A DNA stretch of 64,000 nucleotides from Sipunculus nudus (taxonomy: Eukaryota > Annelida > Sipuncula > Golfingiida > Sipunculidae), in NCBI GenBank assembly GCA_026874595.1, contig CM049316.1, forward strand, positions 53,331,676-53,395,675, given 5' to 3'. The translations under genes were made by a program, and so were the position numbers. The notes beneath the pieces were generated by a model. The model did not search any database, had not been told where the DNA came from, and was given only the letters and a program-made list of their open reading frames with translations. Below, in pieces: positions 36,995 through 49,003 of this stretch (position 1 is its first letter; each line of letters begins with the position of its first letter).

Positions 36995-38424
36995 GAAACT
37001 GATCACTCTCTGGATGTCTTTGTTGTTTTCAGAATGATTGATAAGAGATTTTTTTCCAGGCATATGTCTCATTGATTCTTGAAAGCCAAGGATATCATCT
37101 GATATGGTGTCCCTAAACTTTGAAAGCTTTGTCTTGTTAGTAAACTAAAACCAGTGTTAGCCTAATGTGAGCTTTTTGCTATAATGTGTAGACTTCAGGA
37201 GTTTAATGATATTGATGTTAGGAGGTGAACTTTTCACTGTTACTATATGGCAAGAACAATTTCTTTTAACAGTTGTATATTTTCCTTGACACTTTTTGTT
37301 GCTACTGCTATTTCTTTGTAGTTTGATACTTTGGCAGAAAAGGGACATAATGATGTTTTATTTATTATTTTTGTCAGCTTTTAGAGTAATTTATTACTTT
37401 GGGCTGTGTCACAGTAGAAGTGCACAACAAGCATCACACAAAAACCTTGATCAAGCCTTATCTGATTGCTCATGCTCAACTTTTCAATAACTTAACTTTG
37501 TACAGCAAAAAGCTTTCTGGGCCCCTTATAAATAAACGTACTCAAGCCTGTGGATGTTTTGTTTTATGATGACAGGGACATTTGTTAAACGACATCCATA
37601 CTCTTCGATAATAATTTTCTCTTTTTTGAGTTCTTTCCATGATGCCATTTCACGTCCTGGCTAATGATTCAGAGCTGGAGAAAAAAGAGCAGTTATATTC
37701 TGAAGAAGACAAATAATAAATGATATTTTCAGGCATTAAAATTTCATATGATATTATGGATTCATTTAAATGGTAATGATACTGGTGGTCATGTTTTCAA
37801 AGGTAGGGGATATTCTTGCTTGTTAAAACAGGTAACTGTTTCCTTGGAAGAATTTTTTAAATTATAAATCATATTTATACAGTACTGATAATAAACAATA
37901 TTTTAATAGGTAATTGGTATTTTGAACATTTTGAAATAATAAATATTTCAAAACCTCTACAGCCTGTGATTGATATGATGAAGAGTTGAAAATATGAATG
38001 ATTAATATAAGTCTTTATATATATGTATAAGCAGAAACTTAAAAAGTTTGCAGTGTGTAAACAAATTGGATAAAAAGATGGCCCTTTGAGGATCTGTCAT
38101 TTTTTTTTACAAAAAAAAGTTGTTATTAAGATTCTGTTATTGCCCTTCAGTAAATTCTTCCCATTTTTGTCTGTAAAGTAAATATTATGCCTGTAGATCA
38201 TCCATAGACATGTAATTGTGTCATAATTTGAATAATTAAAATATTTAACTTACCACCGTGCAACTGCTCAATGATATGGCCACAGATCCAGAAACCTGCA
38301 AAAAAAACAGGAAAAGATAGTTTACACTGAGTTTACACTGAGTTTGTTAGTGGTTATTGTACACACCTACCATAATGGTCAGAAGTACTGGTACTTTTTT
38401 TCAGCATGCAACAAAATCTCATCT
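36995..38424. other. AT-rich spacer, no gene seen
   Basis: No repeat array or recognisable exon. Opposing open frames at 37157-37348 (minus) and 37296-37490 (plus) have no domain or splice support. Confidence 0.4.
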
Positions 38425-39190
38425 GTATATGACACAGTCATAGCCAGAACTCCCATACAGGCATTATGTGGGGTGGACTGTATATGACACAGTCATAGCC
38501 AGAACTCCCATACAGGCACCATGTTGGGCGAACTGTGTATGACACAGTCATAGCCAGAACTCCCATACAGACATCATGTGGGGTGGACTGCATATGACAC
38601 AGTCATAGCCAGAACTCCCATACAAGCATCATGTGGGGTGGACTGTGTATGACACAGTCATAGCCAGAACTCCCATACAAGCATCATGTGGAGTGGACTG
38701 TGTATGACACAGTCATAGCCAGAACTCCCATACAAGCATCATGTGGAGTGGACTGTGTATGACACAGTCATAGCCAGAACTCCCATACAAGCATCATGTG
38801 GAGTGGACTGTGTATGACACAGTCATAGCCAGAACTCCCATACAAGCATCATGTGGGGTGGACTGTTTATGACACAGTCATAGCCAGAACTCCCATACAA
38901 GCATCATGTGGAGTGGACTGTGTATGACACAGTCATAGCCAGAACTCCCATACAACCATCATGTGGAGTGGACTGTGTATGACACAGTCATAGCCAGAAC
39001 TCCCATACAACCATCATGTGGAGTGGACTGTGTATGACACAGTCACAGCCAGAACTCCCATACAAGCATCATGTGGAGTGGACTGTGTATGACACAGTCA
39101 TAGCCAGAACTCCCATACAGGCATCATGTGGGGTGGTCTGTGTATGACACAGTCATAGTCAGAACTCTCATACAAGCATCATGTGGGATT
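38425..39190. repeat. 55-bp minisatellite, 14 copies, hairpin in the unit
   Basis: ACACAGTCATAG recurs 14 times at a 55-bp period, with near-identical units. Most units contain GACTGTG and CACAGTC around the 5-base loop TATGA, a perfect 7-bp hairpin. The central units are almost identical to each other, while the outer units carry more variants. Confidence 0.95.
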
Positions 39191-39835
39191 GACAGTTACA
39201 GCTTGATCACACCAGCTGATTGGACTTAATGAATCACATAGGACATTCCTTTCAAATGGTGTAATCATTAGGTATTTCTTTCCCAGCTAGGAATATTTAT
39301 GGCATTACTTTAACTTTATATTCAGAGAAAACTCATCTTACATTGAGACAAAGGGAAAAGACAAAACAGAAGCTTAGGTGATTTGAACCCTTTTAAGCCA
39401 GGTCATGGGTGGTTTTGAAGTAAATTACTGTCTAATGTTAGTTGTTGAGATATTTCACTAAGATACACATTGTCAGTGAGAGTCTGTGGCTTGGTTTTAA
39501 CAGAAGAAACTTTTTTCCCTTTACACACAAGGTGAACTGCAGAAGCATTGTAGACATTAAAGTTGTGTGTTTTTTTCATTGATGAATGGGACAGCTGTAG
39601 TTACTGGACAGCTGGAAACGAGTGGGTCCCATCTGTGACTGTGATCAAGAATGCAGTCAGATCTGACCAACTACAATAACATGAGCATTGAAAATCTAAC
39701 GGCCCAGGTCAGGAGGACCGGTGTTTGTTAAGCAGTGCTCAGGCTGGTTTTCTTAGGTAGGAGTTCCTACCTCTAGTTTCAGATGAGACTTTTTAAGTCA
39801 TACTGTTAGTGTGGTTTTCACAAATTTTCCTTATA

Positions 39836-40078
39836 GTGGAAAACAAATGTTCTTTATATTATTCTGTGTATGGAAGGATGCAGAAAGGACAATTTTTACT
39901 CTATATATTTGCTGACACAACTGCCATGATAATTCCAAGTAGGCTGTTAGGTGTGCCCATTAAGAGCTGTGAAATTGGTAGCTCACTGACTGTGATGCTG
40001 AGTGATGCATCAACATGGCGTGATGAGCTGGTGTTAAGGATGATGCAAAATGCACTCTGTCCATGTTTCATCATCTGA
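39836..40078 (+). CDS. Possible terminal exon with nearby poly(A) signal
   Basis: An acceptor-like ACAAATTTTCCTTATAG ends just before 39836. The frame is then open for about 80 codons to TGA at 40076-40078, and AATAAA occurs at 40131-40136, about 55 bases past the stop. The peptide ends in SDASTWRDELVLRMMQNALC followed by a short hydrophobic tail. No family is recognised. An open frame on the opposite strand (39901-40119) overlaps it, so strand is not certain. Confidence 0.28.
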   Translation: MENKCSLYYSVYGRMQKGQFLLYIFADTTAMIIPSRLLGVPIKSCEIGSSLTVMLSDASTWRDELVLRMMQNALCPCFII

Positions 40079-40130
40079 TCATTTTTAAGGTCTGCATTTA
40101 AAGCTTGAGTCCCCATCAATCTAATGTCAT

Positions 40131-40136
40131 AATAAA
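40131..40136 (+). terminator. Possible poly(A) signal AATAAA
   Basis: A canonical hexamer about 55 bases after the stop of the candidate exon at 39836-40078. The hexamer is common in AT-rich DNA, so only its position gives it weight. Confidence 0.25.
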
Positions 40137-40139
40137 ATT

Positions 40140-42600
40140 GTTAGAAAAGTAATCGCGGAGCCTCCTTGGGAACTTCAGGGATCAGTTTCTAGAATGAATG
40201 GTAAAACCAACCCGCTAAAACAGTAACAAAGCCTTTTTATTTTTTTAAAGTGATGGATTTGACCATGATTTAGGTTTATGGTATAATAATACTAATAATA
40301 CATATAATAATAATTATTTGCATTTTTTTACTATAGTACTATATTCTTTCAAAAGATATTCCTGATTATTAGAAGCAGTGGTAGCCTATGAAGTGCTTCA
40401 TACTGAAATACCATAGGAGCAGACGAGCACAAACTTTTCAGAACGATGATGCATTGTGGGAACAGAAAAGAGAGTAAAACTTGGATTAAACTTTAATCAT
40501 GGAACACAAAACACTGATTTACAAGAAACACCTGATCATGAATTAATTAATGTCATTTCAGCTATTGTTTTTCCCCGCTTCAGCTTTACAGGCTATCAGC
40601 ACGAATCGTATCATGTCAAGCAACTCAGTTTTAAAGAATATTGCCTTGTCAGTGCTGCCATTAGTTTTTCAGGACTCCATTGATTAAACAGAAGAAGAAA
40701 TGTTCTCATTGCAAATGAGACTGGCACCTTCATATTTTATTATCTTGCTGGCGGCGAGTGATTTTAAATTGACTAGAGGGTGTCAACTCACTGATTCTGG
40801 CAATTTGTTCCTTTAGTGCGGTGTATTAGAGCTTTCCAGCTCAGTTTTTTTACAGAAATAAGATTAGTAGGCAATAAGCGTTAGGAACATCATTTAAAAT
40901 CACATATAAACCTGCTTTTATTGAGGCAACGTTAAGTGGTATATGACTTTGTGTAAGAAATGGCTCATCGTTAATTCATGGAGATCCCTGACAAATTTTC
41001 CCAATACTGATGAGTTATTTATGGAATTAGCTTTGTTATCAGTTAATGTATTAGTACTCCAATCATGACTCTAGTACAGTTTATTTTCAGAAGTGTCTTT
41101 ATACCACGTCTTTAACATTTACCAGACACAATCTAGTTCTTTTACATATACTAAAATGATGTGAATGGTATTTTCATCGGCATATTACCTTAATTATCAT
41201 GAACAGGTTTTATGGTGATCTGCTTCATGACAGCCAGCAAGGGGGGATGTTTTTAACAGCTGGCATGATTTCCCATTTAAATTAAATTTTCTTAGAGTTA
41301 ATGCACAAATATGGCAAATGCAATTTGGGCATCAGCCAAGACCTTTGCAGATATGTTCATCTTAAAGCAAGGCAGCAGACGGGTATGCAAAAAAAAAAAA
41401 TATTTACCTAAAGTGGAGATAGAAACCACAGTTATGTGATCAGTTCTGTTCTTGGGTAATCATAAAGAAATTAAAAGAAACAATTCTTTATTTCCTGTGA
41501 TTAAACTGGTTTCACGTTTGCATTTGAACTGTGGTATTGAATCAAACAACAGATCTGAAATGAGATTTATATGTGGCATTTATTGTGTTTTTGTCAATTT
41601 CTAAGTAAAATTAAGAGTAACCAGGACTCGACATTAATGGTTAACCGCTTGCCCAAGGCAAGTGAAAGTTCCAGAAATAATGGAAGGGCAACTAAAAGTC
41701 ACTTCCTACTTGCTCTGCTGGGCAAATGGGTCCAACATAAACATTTATCCAAAGGCCTGAATTCAAATTAAACACACAAGTTGGTAGAACACATCATAAA
41801 TTTATGCATGATAAAATTATATGTTAATTGGTCATATTGTGTTGCAATACTTAACAAACCTGGTGATTGAGGGGCCCACCACCTAGCCCTAGTGACCTAG
41901 AACAGGAATAGCCTGTATTTATATTAGGTAATAAATTTATACATACTAGGATATCTGATAGTCTTTAGTGGGCTGACTAAGACTATATTGTACACCCAAG
42001 GGAAATCACAGAAGAGAGCCGCAGCTGAAAATGGACATATTATCTGGTATAATTGCTGACAATGAATTGATGCAAGGAAGTCTGCCCAGAGAGTGGTTCA
42101 TGTCCTTGCCCTCACTTATTAATTTGACTCCATGCCTTCATGTCAGCCTTCAACATGTTTATGGTCACAATCATATATTATATAGCTAATTACTGCAGGT
42201 ATTGCTAGTGTATGTAATAGGTGTAAGACTGCTAGAACTGTATTATATGTATATGTGCCAGCACCACTTTACTTATCAATACCACTGAAGGTGTATTGAT
42301 TATGGGTGTTCCTTAAGTGAAGTGAAAGAATATGAGTTAATGTCTAACTTGATACCCCTGGCAAAGATCATTACCACAAAGGGCTGGCCTCTTTACTCAC
42401 TACTGAATGGTGTAGAATTGCTGACTTTCCTGTCCCTGTAATTACTGGTTAGGTATTGCTCATGGGTGGATGGCAGTTGTATAATGGGTGATTGTTGGAA
42501 CGATAATCAACAACAACTGAATGGTGTACAATTGCTGTAACAATATGTCAACTGGTCTGGAATAAAGCTGTCTACCAACCTTGTCTGTCTCTCAACCTGT
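40140..42600. other. AT-rich sequence, no gene supported
   Basis: Open frames at 40456-40683 and 41571-41771 lack domain or splice support. The second covers 'ctcgacattaatgg' and the small hairpin CTTGCC/GGCAAG (41651-41665), which look like part of a dispersed repeat rather than a gene. Phrases around 42410-42540 ('actgaatggtgtacaattgctg') recur twice. Confidence 0.35.
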
Positions 42601-42610
42601 GTTACAAGTG

Positions 42611-43501
42611 AACAAGGGACCCTGCATGGGTCTCGATGCTCAGCTGTATTTGTCTATAAGGTTATTTTTAAAGAATTTTTTATGAGTGACGGTCCTGTGA
42701 CCTTAACCAATGACCTTGTGACCAAAAAATTTGAGGACTTATTATCCTTGAACTTGCAGCATTTAGATTATTGTAACAAATGTGGGTCCAGTGACCTTGA
42801 CCTCTGACCAGTTAACCTCAAAATCTACAGATTTCTTCCACTTTGGGCAAGTAAGCCATGTGTGAAAGATGGAGAGTTTGGGATGAAATGTTTGATTTAC
42901 ATTGCATCCACAATCATTTTAAAGATATGGCTCCTGTGAGGAAGGACAGATGGACAGACAGACAGACAGATGAACAAACAGACAGACAGGGTGATTACTA
43001 TAGGGCATCCACTTGTGACCAATAAACACACCAGGTTTTGAGACACCAGATGGAATCATAGCTGAGAAACTGACATGATTGTTGTCATTTTAAAGTTTAA
43101 AAAAATATTTGTAAAAATAAGAAAAAAAATTGGGTGGCGCCACCACTTTTTGGGAACTGACAAAACTATTCATGGTCAATATTAAAGGCAAGATTCATGA
43201 CAATCCATGCATTAATTATCAAGATATTGGAGGTTTTGTATCAAATTTTTTATTCTTCTGGGAGGTACTTACAAGCCCCGTGGCTTGGAGGATATAGGTT
43301 GCAGTGACCTATTTTCAGGTTTCCAAGGAGATTTTTTATGGACCTCCTTTGATTTTTAGTAATAGGCTTCTTGGGTCAGCGGTTATGATTTGTGCCCTGC
43401 TAACGGATGACTGGATAGCCAGACGACTGGACGGCCAGACGGACGACTGACAAAGCGCAATACCTATACCTCAGTTGACTAATTGTCAGCTGAGCTAAAA
43501 A
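42611..43501 (+). mobile_element. Family C element (about 0.9 kb)
   Basis: The left end is AACAAGGGACCCTGCATGGG then ATGCTCAGCTG. The right end is CTCAGTTGACTAATTGTCAG then CTGAGCTAAAAA, where CTCAG and CTGAG, and TGAC and GTCA, pair as a terminal hairpin. A GACGGCCAGACGGACGAC-type tract lies just inside. A second simple tract of GACA repeats is at 42949-42990. It contains the GGTGGCGCCACC palindrome at about 43135-43146. Its interior is related to 54226-54400 in inverse orientation. Confidence 0.65.
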
Positions 43502-44808
43502 CCCACAAAATCACTTTGTAACATTTAATAATCATCTAAATTACTGTAATTAGATGCGAGCCATATGCACTTAATTTTCATATGAAAAATTTAGTTTCTT
43601 TAAATTGCTATGAATTTTCATCTGGTCTGAATAAAGTTATAAAAAGCAGCGATTAAATATGTCATTCCTGGCTACTTTTACCATTGAAGTTTGACACGTT
43701 ATCTTTTAGATTTTGAATAATAATTTTAGTTTTGTGTAGCTGTGTATAAATTTAATATGGTCTGACAAAAGAGCGATAAAAATGTAAATGCCAGTGATAT
43801 TATTCTGATTTACCCTTAAAACTATTGAGATCATTCAAACAAATGATGATGATAGGTGCTGGTGTGTAATTTGGCTGTGGTTAATCAAACTGCAATTGTT
43901 ACTTTTAAGGTAAACCCGTATACAGTAATTTCCAAAACAGCAGTGACATCTCCATCTAAGCAAGGATTGTGGATATCAGACAGTATTATAATTGTTCTTT
44001 GGGGATAGCCATGGGATGTCAAGAGCGATTAGCCCTAAGTACTGAACTTTGATTGATAGTGTAAGCATCATGCATCAGTCTGGTTCTGACAGAACTGACA
44101 GTAAAGCCTAATGGCAGCCACTGTAAAGACATTCACTTATCAGTTGTCAAAACCACCTCAGCAGTTATTTGCCCTGTCAGAATATGACTGGACTGGACTG
44201 AAATACACTTTCTAGATTTGATTATCTGCACAAAACTTGAGTCATGGTGAAGAGGCTGTGTTTCCACTCCTGAGAGCATAATAAAATACTTAAAATATCC
44301 AAAAGGTTAAAACAAAAATTTTATCTTCATAAGACTGAGGTGTTTCAATTTGAGGGAGTAAAATTCTTATTGCATCTGTACATCATAATCTGATATTACA
44401 ATTGTCATATCCAGGTCTGTATTGCTCTTCTAACTGACAAGTATTGGCCTCATAAATACTGTGTTCATTTTACATATGAGGTGCAGTATAACTGAAGAAG
44501 TTCTGAAAGTTTTTGTACAAATTTTCCTATTTATTATTTATGAATAAGTTGATAGTACCTTTCAAATAGGTGAGATGTATAATTTTGTTCTAATCTCAGG
44601 TAATCATAAGCATTGTTTAACTGTTTGCCAAAGGATTATGCCACTGTAAAATAACAAAGTAAAAGATAACCATGATGATTGTGTCATACACAGACAACCT
44701 GAACCCTACTACAACAGATTACAACACTGCACTGTGTACCACCTGGTTATCATCATACTCATTCAGAGGGGGCCTGCTACAGGCCAGGGTCCTGTTCTTA
44801 AAAAATAT
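43502..44808. other. AT-rich spacer, no gene seen
   Basis: No repeat or exon supported between two family C copies. Confidence 0.4.
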
Positions 44809-45909
44809 GTAATCATGAGCTGACAGATGAGAATACTAAGTAAAAACAAGGGACCTATGGGTCACTGTGCTCAGCTGACGTTAACCTTGAAGGTAAAAAT
44901 CTAAAATAATATCAAGTGGAGATAAAGTTTAAGAGGAAGAGGTAATAAAGGCCATGGTTGGTTTATATGATTGGTTTGTATTGATGAGCAAGAAATTGTT
45001 GCAAAAAATATTTTGTGACCTGACCATGTGTTTCCTAATGTTGAAACTAAAGCATGTGAGCAGTTTGTGAACAAATGATCTGTACTATTACCATGATCAT
45101 TAGTTGGTTTTTCGATTAACTGTTGACATTTCAGTAGTTTACACATTTGTTCAATTGAATCTATTTTTTTGTATAATATATATTATTAAATATATATGTA
45201 TTTTTTTATGACATGTATACAGTTGAAATAGAGCTAATAAACAACATAAAACAGGGAAACCAAAGCCTGATCTCAAATTCTGCTGAGGCAGGAAAATAAT
45301 GAACAAATGTTTGTATTAAATCATTTTTTTATCACATCAATTATTTTCTAATTTAAGTTTATATTGCTATACATTTCCAATTTAACATATATATCTGAAT
45401 ATAAAAGCTGATTCATAATTCTCAGTTGCATCATCATAAATCTCAATCTTGTCAGATAACACCACATCATGCATACAAATGTTTATTTATTTTTTACCAC
45501 AAAAATTTCTTTTAAAAAGATCTTTTAAATCTGCAAAACAATAAATATCTAAAAATAATACTTGATTTAGATTTCACAATTTTGAATCGTGTCTTTATTT
45601 ATCCATAATGTGCTTCATATTTTATAATAATTTAAGCATACTGATGGGTTCAATTATATTTGTTAAAATCATTTAAAAGAAAATTGATTTCTTTAAAAAT
45701 GCTACATTACACAACATTGCATCTCCTTGATTACACCTTGAATTATTTTTTCAAGGAAAGTTTTTGCATATCGGAGTGGAAACAGCATTACAATTAAGGA
45801 GATACAGTGAAAACAATAACAATTAGTGCATAACACTTGGTGGGTTTGGTTTGCAGGGGAGGGGGGGGGGGGGGGTGATTGGGGTGGTGATATGAGAATA
45901 ACTGTACAC

Positions 45910-46000
45910 CTGTCACAGCAGGGGATCTCCCCCAGTGACTGTAACAAATCAGAAACCCTGGCATAGCTGACTTCCAGTGACCTGGAGTGGGACCCTGCAT
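45910..46000 (-). pseudogene. Exon-like 91-bp segment inside family C, copy 1
   Basis: On the minus strand an acceptor-like TTTGATTGCAG precedes 46000 and a donor-like TGACAG/GTGTACAG follows 45910. The 91 bp between are GC-richer than the flanks. One frame reads DAGSHSRSLEVSYARVSDLL and on. The same segment with both borders is in the duplicate at 47094-47184. Gene-fragment capture is known for rolling-circle elements, but the origin is unidentified and the segment may simply be element sequence. Confidence 0.2.
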
Positions 46001-47028
46001 CTGCAATCAAAGCAAGTGACTACAATAAAAAACAAGGGACCTATGGGTCACTGTGCTCAGCTGAAGTTAACCTTGAAGGTAAAAGTCTAAAATAATATCA
46101 AATGGAGATAAAGTGTAAGAGGAAGAGGTAATAAAGGCCATGGTTGGTTTATATGATTGGTTTGTATTGATGAGCAAGAAATTGTTGCAAATAATATTTT
46201 GTGACCTGACCATGTGTTTCCTAATGATGAAACTGAAGCATGTGAGCAGTTTGTGAACAAATGATCTGTACAATTACCATGATCATTAGTTGGCTTTTCG
46301 ATTAACTGTTGACATTTCAGTAGTTTACACATTTGTTCAATCGAATCTTTTTTTTGTATAATATATATTATTAAATATATGTTTTTTTTTTATGAAATGT
46401 ATACAGTTGAAATATAACTAATTAACAACATAAAACATGGCAAACAAAGCCTGATCTCAAATTCTGCTGATGCAGGAAAATAATGAACAAATGTTTGTAA
46501 TAAATCCTCATTTTTTTATCACATCAATTTTTTTTTTAATTTAAGTTTATATTTCTATACATTTTCAATATAACATATATATCTGAATGTAAAAGTTGAT
46601 TCATAATTCTCAATTGCATCATCATAAATCTCAATCTTGTCAGATAACACCACATCATGCATACAAATGTTTCTTTATTTTTTACCACAAAAATATATCT
46701 TTTAAATCTGCAAAACAATAAATATCTAAAAAAATACTTGATTTAGATTTTACAATTTTTAATTGTGTCTTTATTTATCCATAATGTGCTTCATATTTTA
46801 TCATAATTTAAGCATACTGATTGGTTCCATTATGATTGGTAAAATCATTTAAAAGAAAAATTATTTCTTTAAAAATGCTACATTACACAACATTGCATCT
46901 TCTGGATTACACCTTGAATTACTTTTTCAAGGAAAGTTTTTGCATATCAGAGTGGAAGCAGCATTACATTTAAGGAGATACAGTGAAAACAATAACAATA
47001 CTGCATAACACTTGGTGGGTTGTGTTTG

Positions 47029-47029
<1 letters not shown>

Positions 47030-47059
<30 letters not shown>
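47030..47059 (+). repeat. Run of 30 G
   Basis: An uninterrupted G tract inside the second 1,186-bp unit. The matching site in the first unit has GGGGA plus 15 G (45856-45875). It could form stacked G-quadruplexes. The length may be affected by sequencing or assembly. Confidence 0.85.
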
Positions 47060-47060
<1 letters not shown>

Positions 47061-47230
47061 GATTGGGGTGGTGATATGAGAATAACTGTACACCTGTCAC
47101 AGCAGGGGATCTCCCCCAGTGACTGTAACAAATCAGAAACCCTGGCATAGCTGACTTCCAGTGACCTGGAGTGGGACCCTGCATCTGTAATCTGTAAACA
47201 AAGCAAATGACTACAATAGAGCCTCAAGAA

Positions 47231-48676
47231 AAAAATCAATAACTACCTTAATTTTCAAGCTTTTACTTCCAAATTTCAGATTTAAACAAATTAAATATTT
47301 ATGTTTACATGCTGTGAAAATTAAATCAATGGTACTCACAGGAAAAAAACGTGCCATGGTCAAAGTTGGGCAAAATTTAAGGTACTGATTTTATTTTTAT
47401 GCTAATTACTTAAAAAATTTACAAAATTCAGATCTAATTTTGGGTAAACAATTGAATCTTAATTAAACATAGTTATATACTTGGGAAAACAGACTCTAGT
47501 TTCAAAATTTTTCATGTTAAGTGAGTAAATATTTTTCCTGATTTTTTACAAAGTCCATTAAGTTTTGGCCCATAACTTAAAGAATTTATTCTTAACAGAC
47601 TTAATTTCTGGCATGTACATAGGAACTATATAGAGGAATATTTATGGTAAATATGAGGAAAAACAGATGAGTGGTTTTGATATTAGGCAGTCCTGAAGTG
47701 TGAAAATAGGATTTTAATAAAAAATTGAGGTTTTTCCTTAATTTCTCAAAGGAACGAAGTCGCAAAGATCCAGTTTTCGGCTTGGTAGGAGATCTTGGGG
47801 ACATCTAATATTATGCTGAATTTTGGATTCCTAGGTCTTACGGTTTCAAAACGTGCCACATCTACGGACGGACGGACGGACGGACGGACGGACGGACAGA
47901 CGGACGGACGACGGACAATGGACCACGACTATAGCTCAGATGACTTATAGTCAGCTGAGCTAAAAATCAATAACTAGCTTAATTTTCAAGCTTTTATTTT
48001 CAAATTTCAGATTTAGACAAACTAAATATTTATGTTTACATGCTGTGAAAATTAAATGAATGGTGCTTACAGGAAAAAAACGTGCCATGGTCAAAGTTGG
48101 GCAAAATTTAAGGTTCTGATTTTTTTTTATGCTAATAACTTAAAAAATTTACAAAATTCAGATCTAATTTTCGGTAAACAATTGAATCTTAATTAAAAAT
48201 AGTTATATACTTGAGAAAATAGACTCTAGTTTCAAAATTTTTCATGTTAAGTGAGTTATTATTTTTCCTGATTTTTTACAAAGTCCATTATGTTTGGGCC
48301 CATAACTTAAAGAATTTATATTTTACAGATTTAATTTCTTGCATGTACATAGGAACTATATAGAGGAATATTTATGGTAAATATGAGGAAAAACAGATGA
48401 GTGGTTTTGATATTAGGCAGTCCTGAAGTGTGAAAATAGGATTTTATAAAAAATTGAGGTTTTTCCTTAATTTCTCAAAGAAATGAAGTCGCAAAGACCC
48501 AGTTTACGGCTTGGTAGGAGATCTTGGGGACATCTAACATTATGCTGAATTTTGGATTCCTAGGTCTTACGGTTTCAAAACGTGCCACATCTACGGACGG
48601 ACGGACGGACAGACGGACAGACGGACAATGGACCACGACTATAGCTCAGATGACTTATAGTCAGCTGAGCTAAAAA
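47231..48676. repeat. 731-bp direct tandem duplication of the family C 3' part
   Basis: AAAAATCAAT begins copies at 47231 and 47962. Both contain 'acgtgccatggtcaaagttg', the phrase 'ggattcctaggtcttacgg', a (GGAC)n tract (47869-47917 and about 48593-48625) and the terminal hairpin. The GGAC tract differs in length between the copies. Confidence 0.9.
47928..47966 (+). other. Family C terminal hairpin
   Basis: TAGCTCAG and CTGAGCTA form the outer stem and TGACT and AGTCA the inner stem, with one A/G mismatch and loop TAT, followed by a run of A. The second copy has the same structure near 48640-48676, and related forms mark the ends at 43470, 52813 and 54786. Confidence 0.75.
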
Positions 48677-49003
48677 GTGTAATCATTAGCTGACAGATGA
48701 GAATACTAAGAAAAACAGTGTAATCATTTGCTGACAGTTGAGAATACTAAGTTAAAAAAAGTGTAATCATGAGTTGACATATGAGAATACTAAGTAAAAA
48801 AGAGTGTAATCATTAGCTAACAGATGAGAATACTAAATAAAAAAAAGTGTAATCATTAGCTGACAGATGAGAATACTAAGTAAAACAGTGTAATCATTAG
48901 CTGACAGTTGAGAATACTAAGTAAAAAAAAGTGTAATCATGAGTTGGCATATGAGAATACTAAGTAAAAAGTGTAATCATGAGCTGACAGAGGAGAATAC
49001 TAA
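48677..49003. repeat. 41-44 bp minisatellite, 8 copies
   Basis: GAGAATACTAA recurs eight times with GTGTAATCAT at the start of each unit. Units 1-4 and 5-8 match in order (variants AGATG, AGTTG, ATATG, AGATG/AGAGG), which indicates a four-unit higher-order period. A ninth copy lies at 44809-44844, directly left of the compound family C block. Confidence 0.9.

Larger units (their letters stand above)
44846..47219. repeat. 1,186-bp direct tandem duplication
   Basis: 44846-46031 and 46032-47219 align end to end; for example TTAACCTTGAAGGT is at 44881 and at 46067. Differences are scattered substitutions, short indels in A/T runs, a longer G run and a few bases near the end. This explains the paired minus-strand open frames at 44901/46087 and 45702/46970. 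Confidence 0.92.
44846..48676 (+). mobile_element. Compound family C element with duplicated 5' and 3' parts
   Basis: Two family C starts (ACAAGGGACCTATGGGTCAC at 44846 and 46032) are followed by two family C ends (GTCAGCTGAGCTAAAAA near 47950-47966 and 48659-48676). The order is therefore 5'-5'-3'-3'. The 5' part is a 1,186-bp direct tandem duplication and the 3' part a 731-bp one. Each 3' part ends in a (GGAC)n tract and a hairpin: TAGCTCAG pairs with CTGAGCTA and TGACT with AGTCA, with one mismatch. There is no clear coding gene. The block sits inside a 42-bp minisatellite, with one array unit left of it and eight units right of it. Confidence 0.7.

Noticed and set aside
41571-41771. 66-codon frame
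   Set aside because: It covers what looks like a dispersed-repeat phrase with a CTTGCC/GGCAAG hairpin and lacks splice borders.
44901-47239. Paired minus-strand frames, including Pro-rich ends
   Set aside because: They repeat because of the 1,186-bp duplication, and the Pro run is only the G tract read on the other strand.
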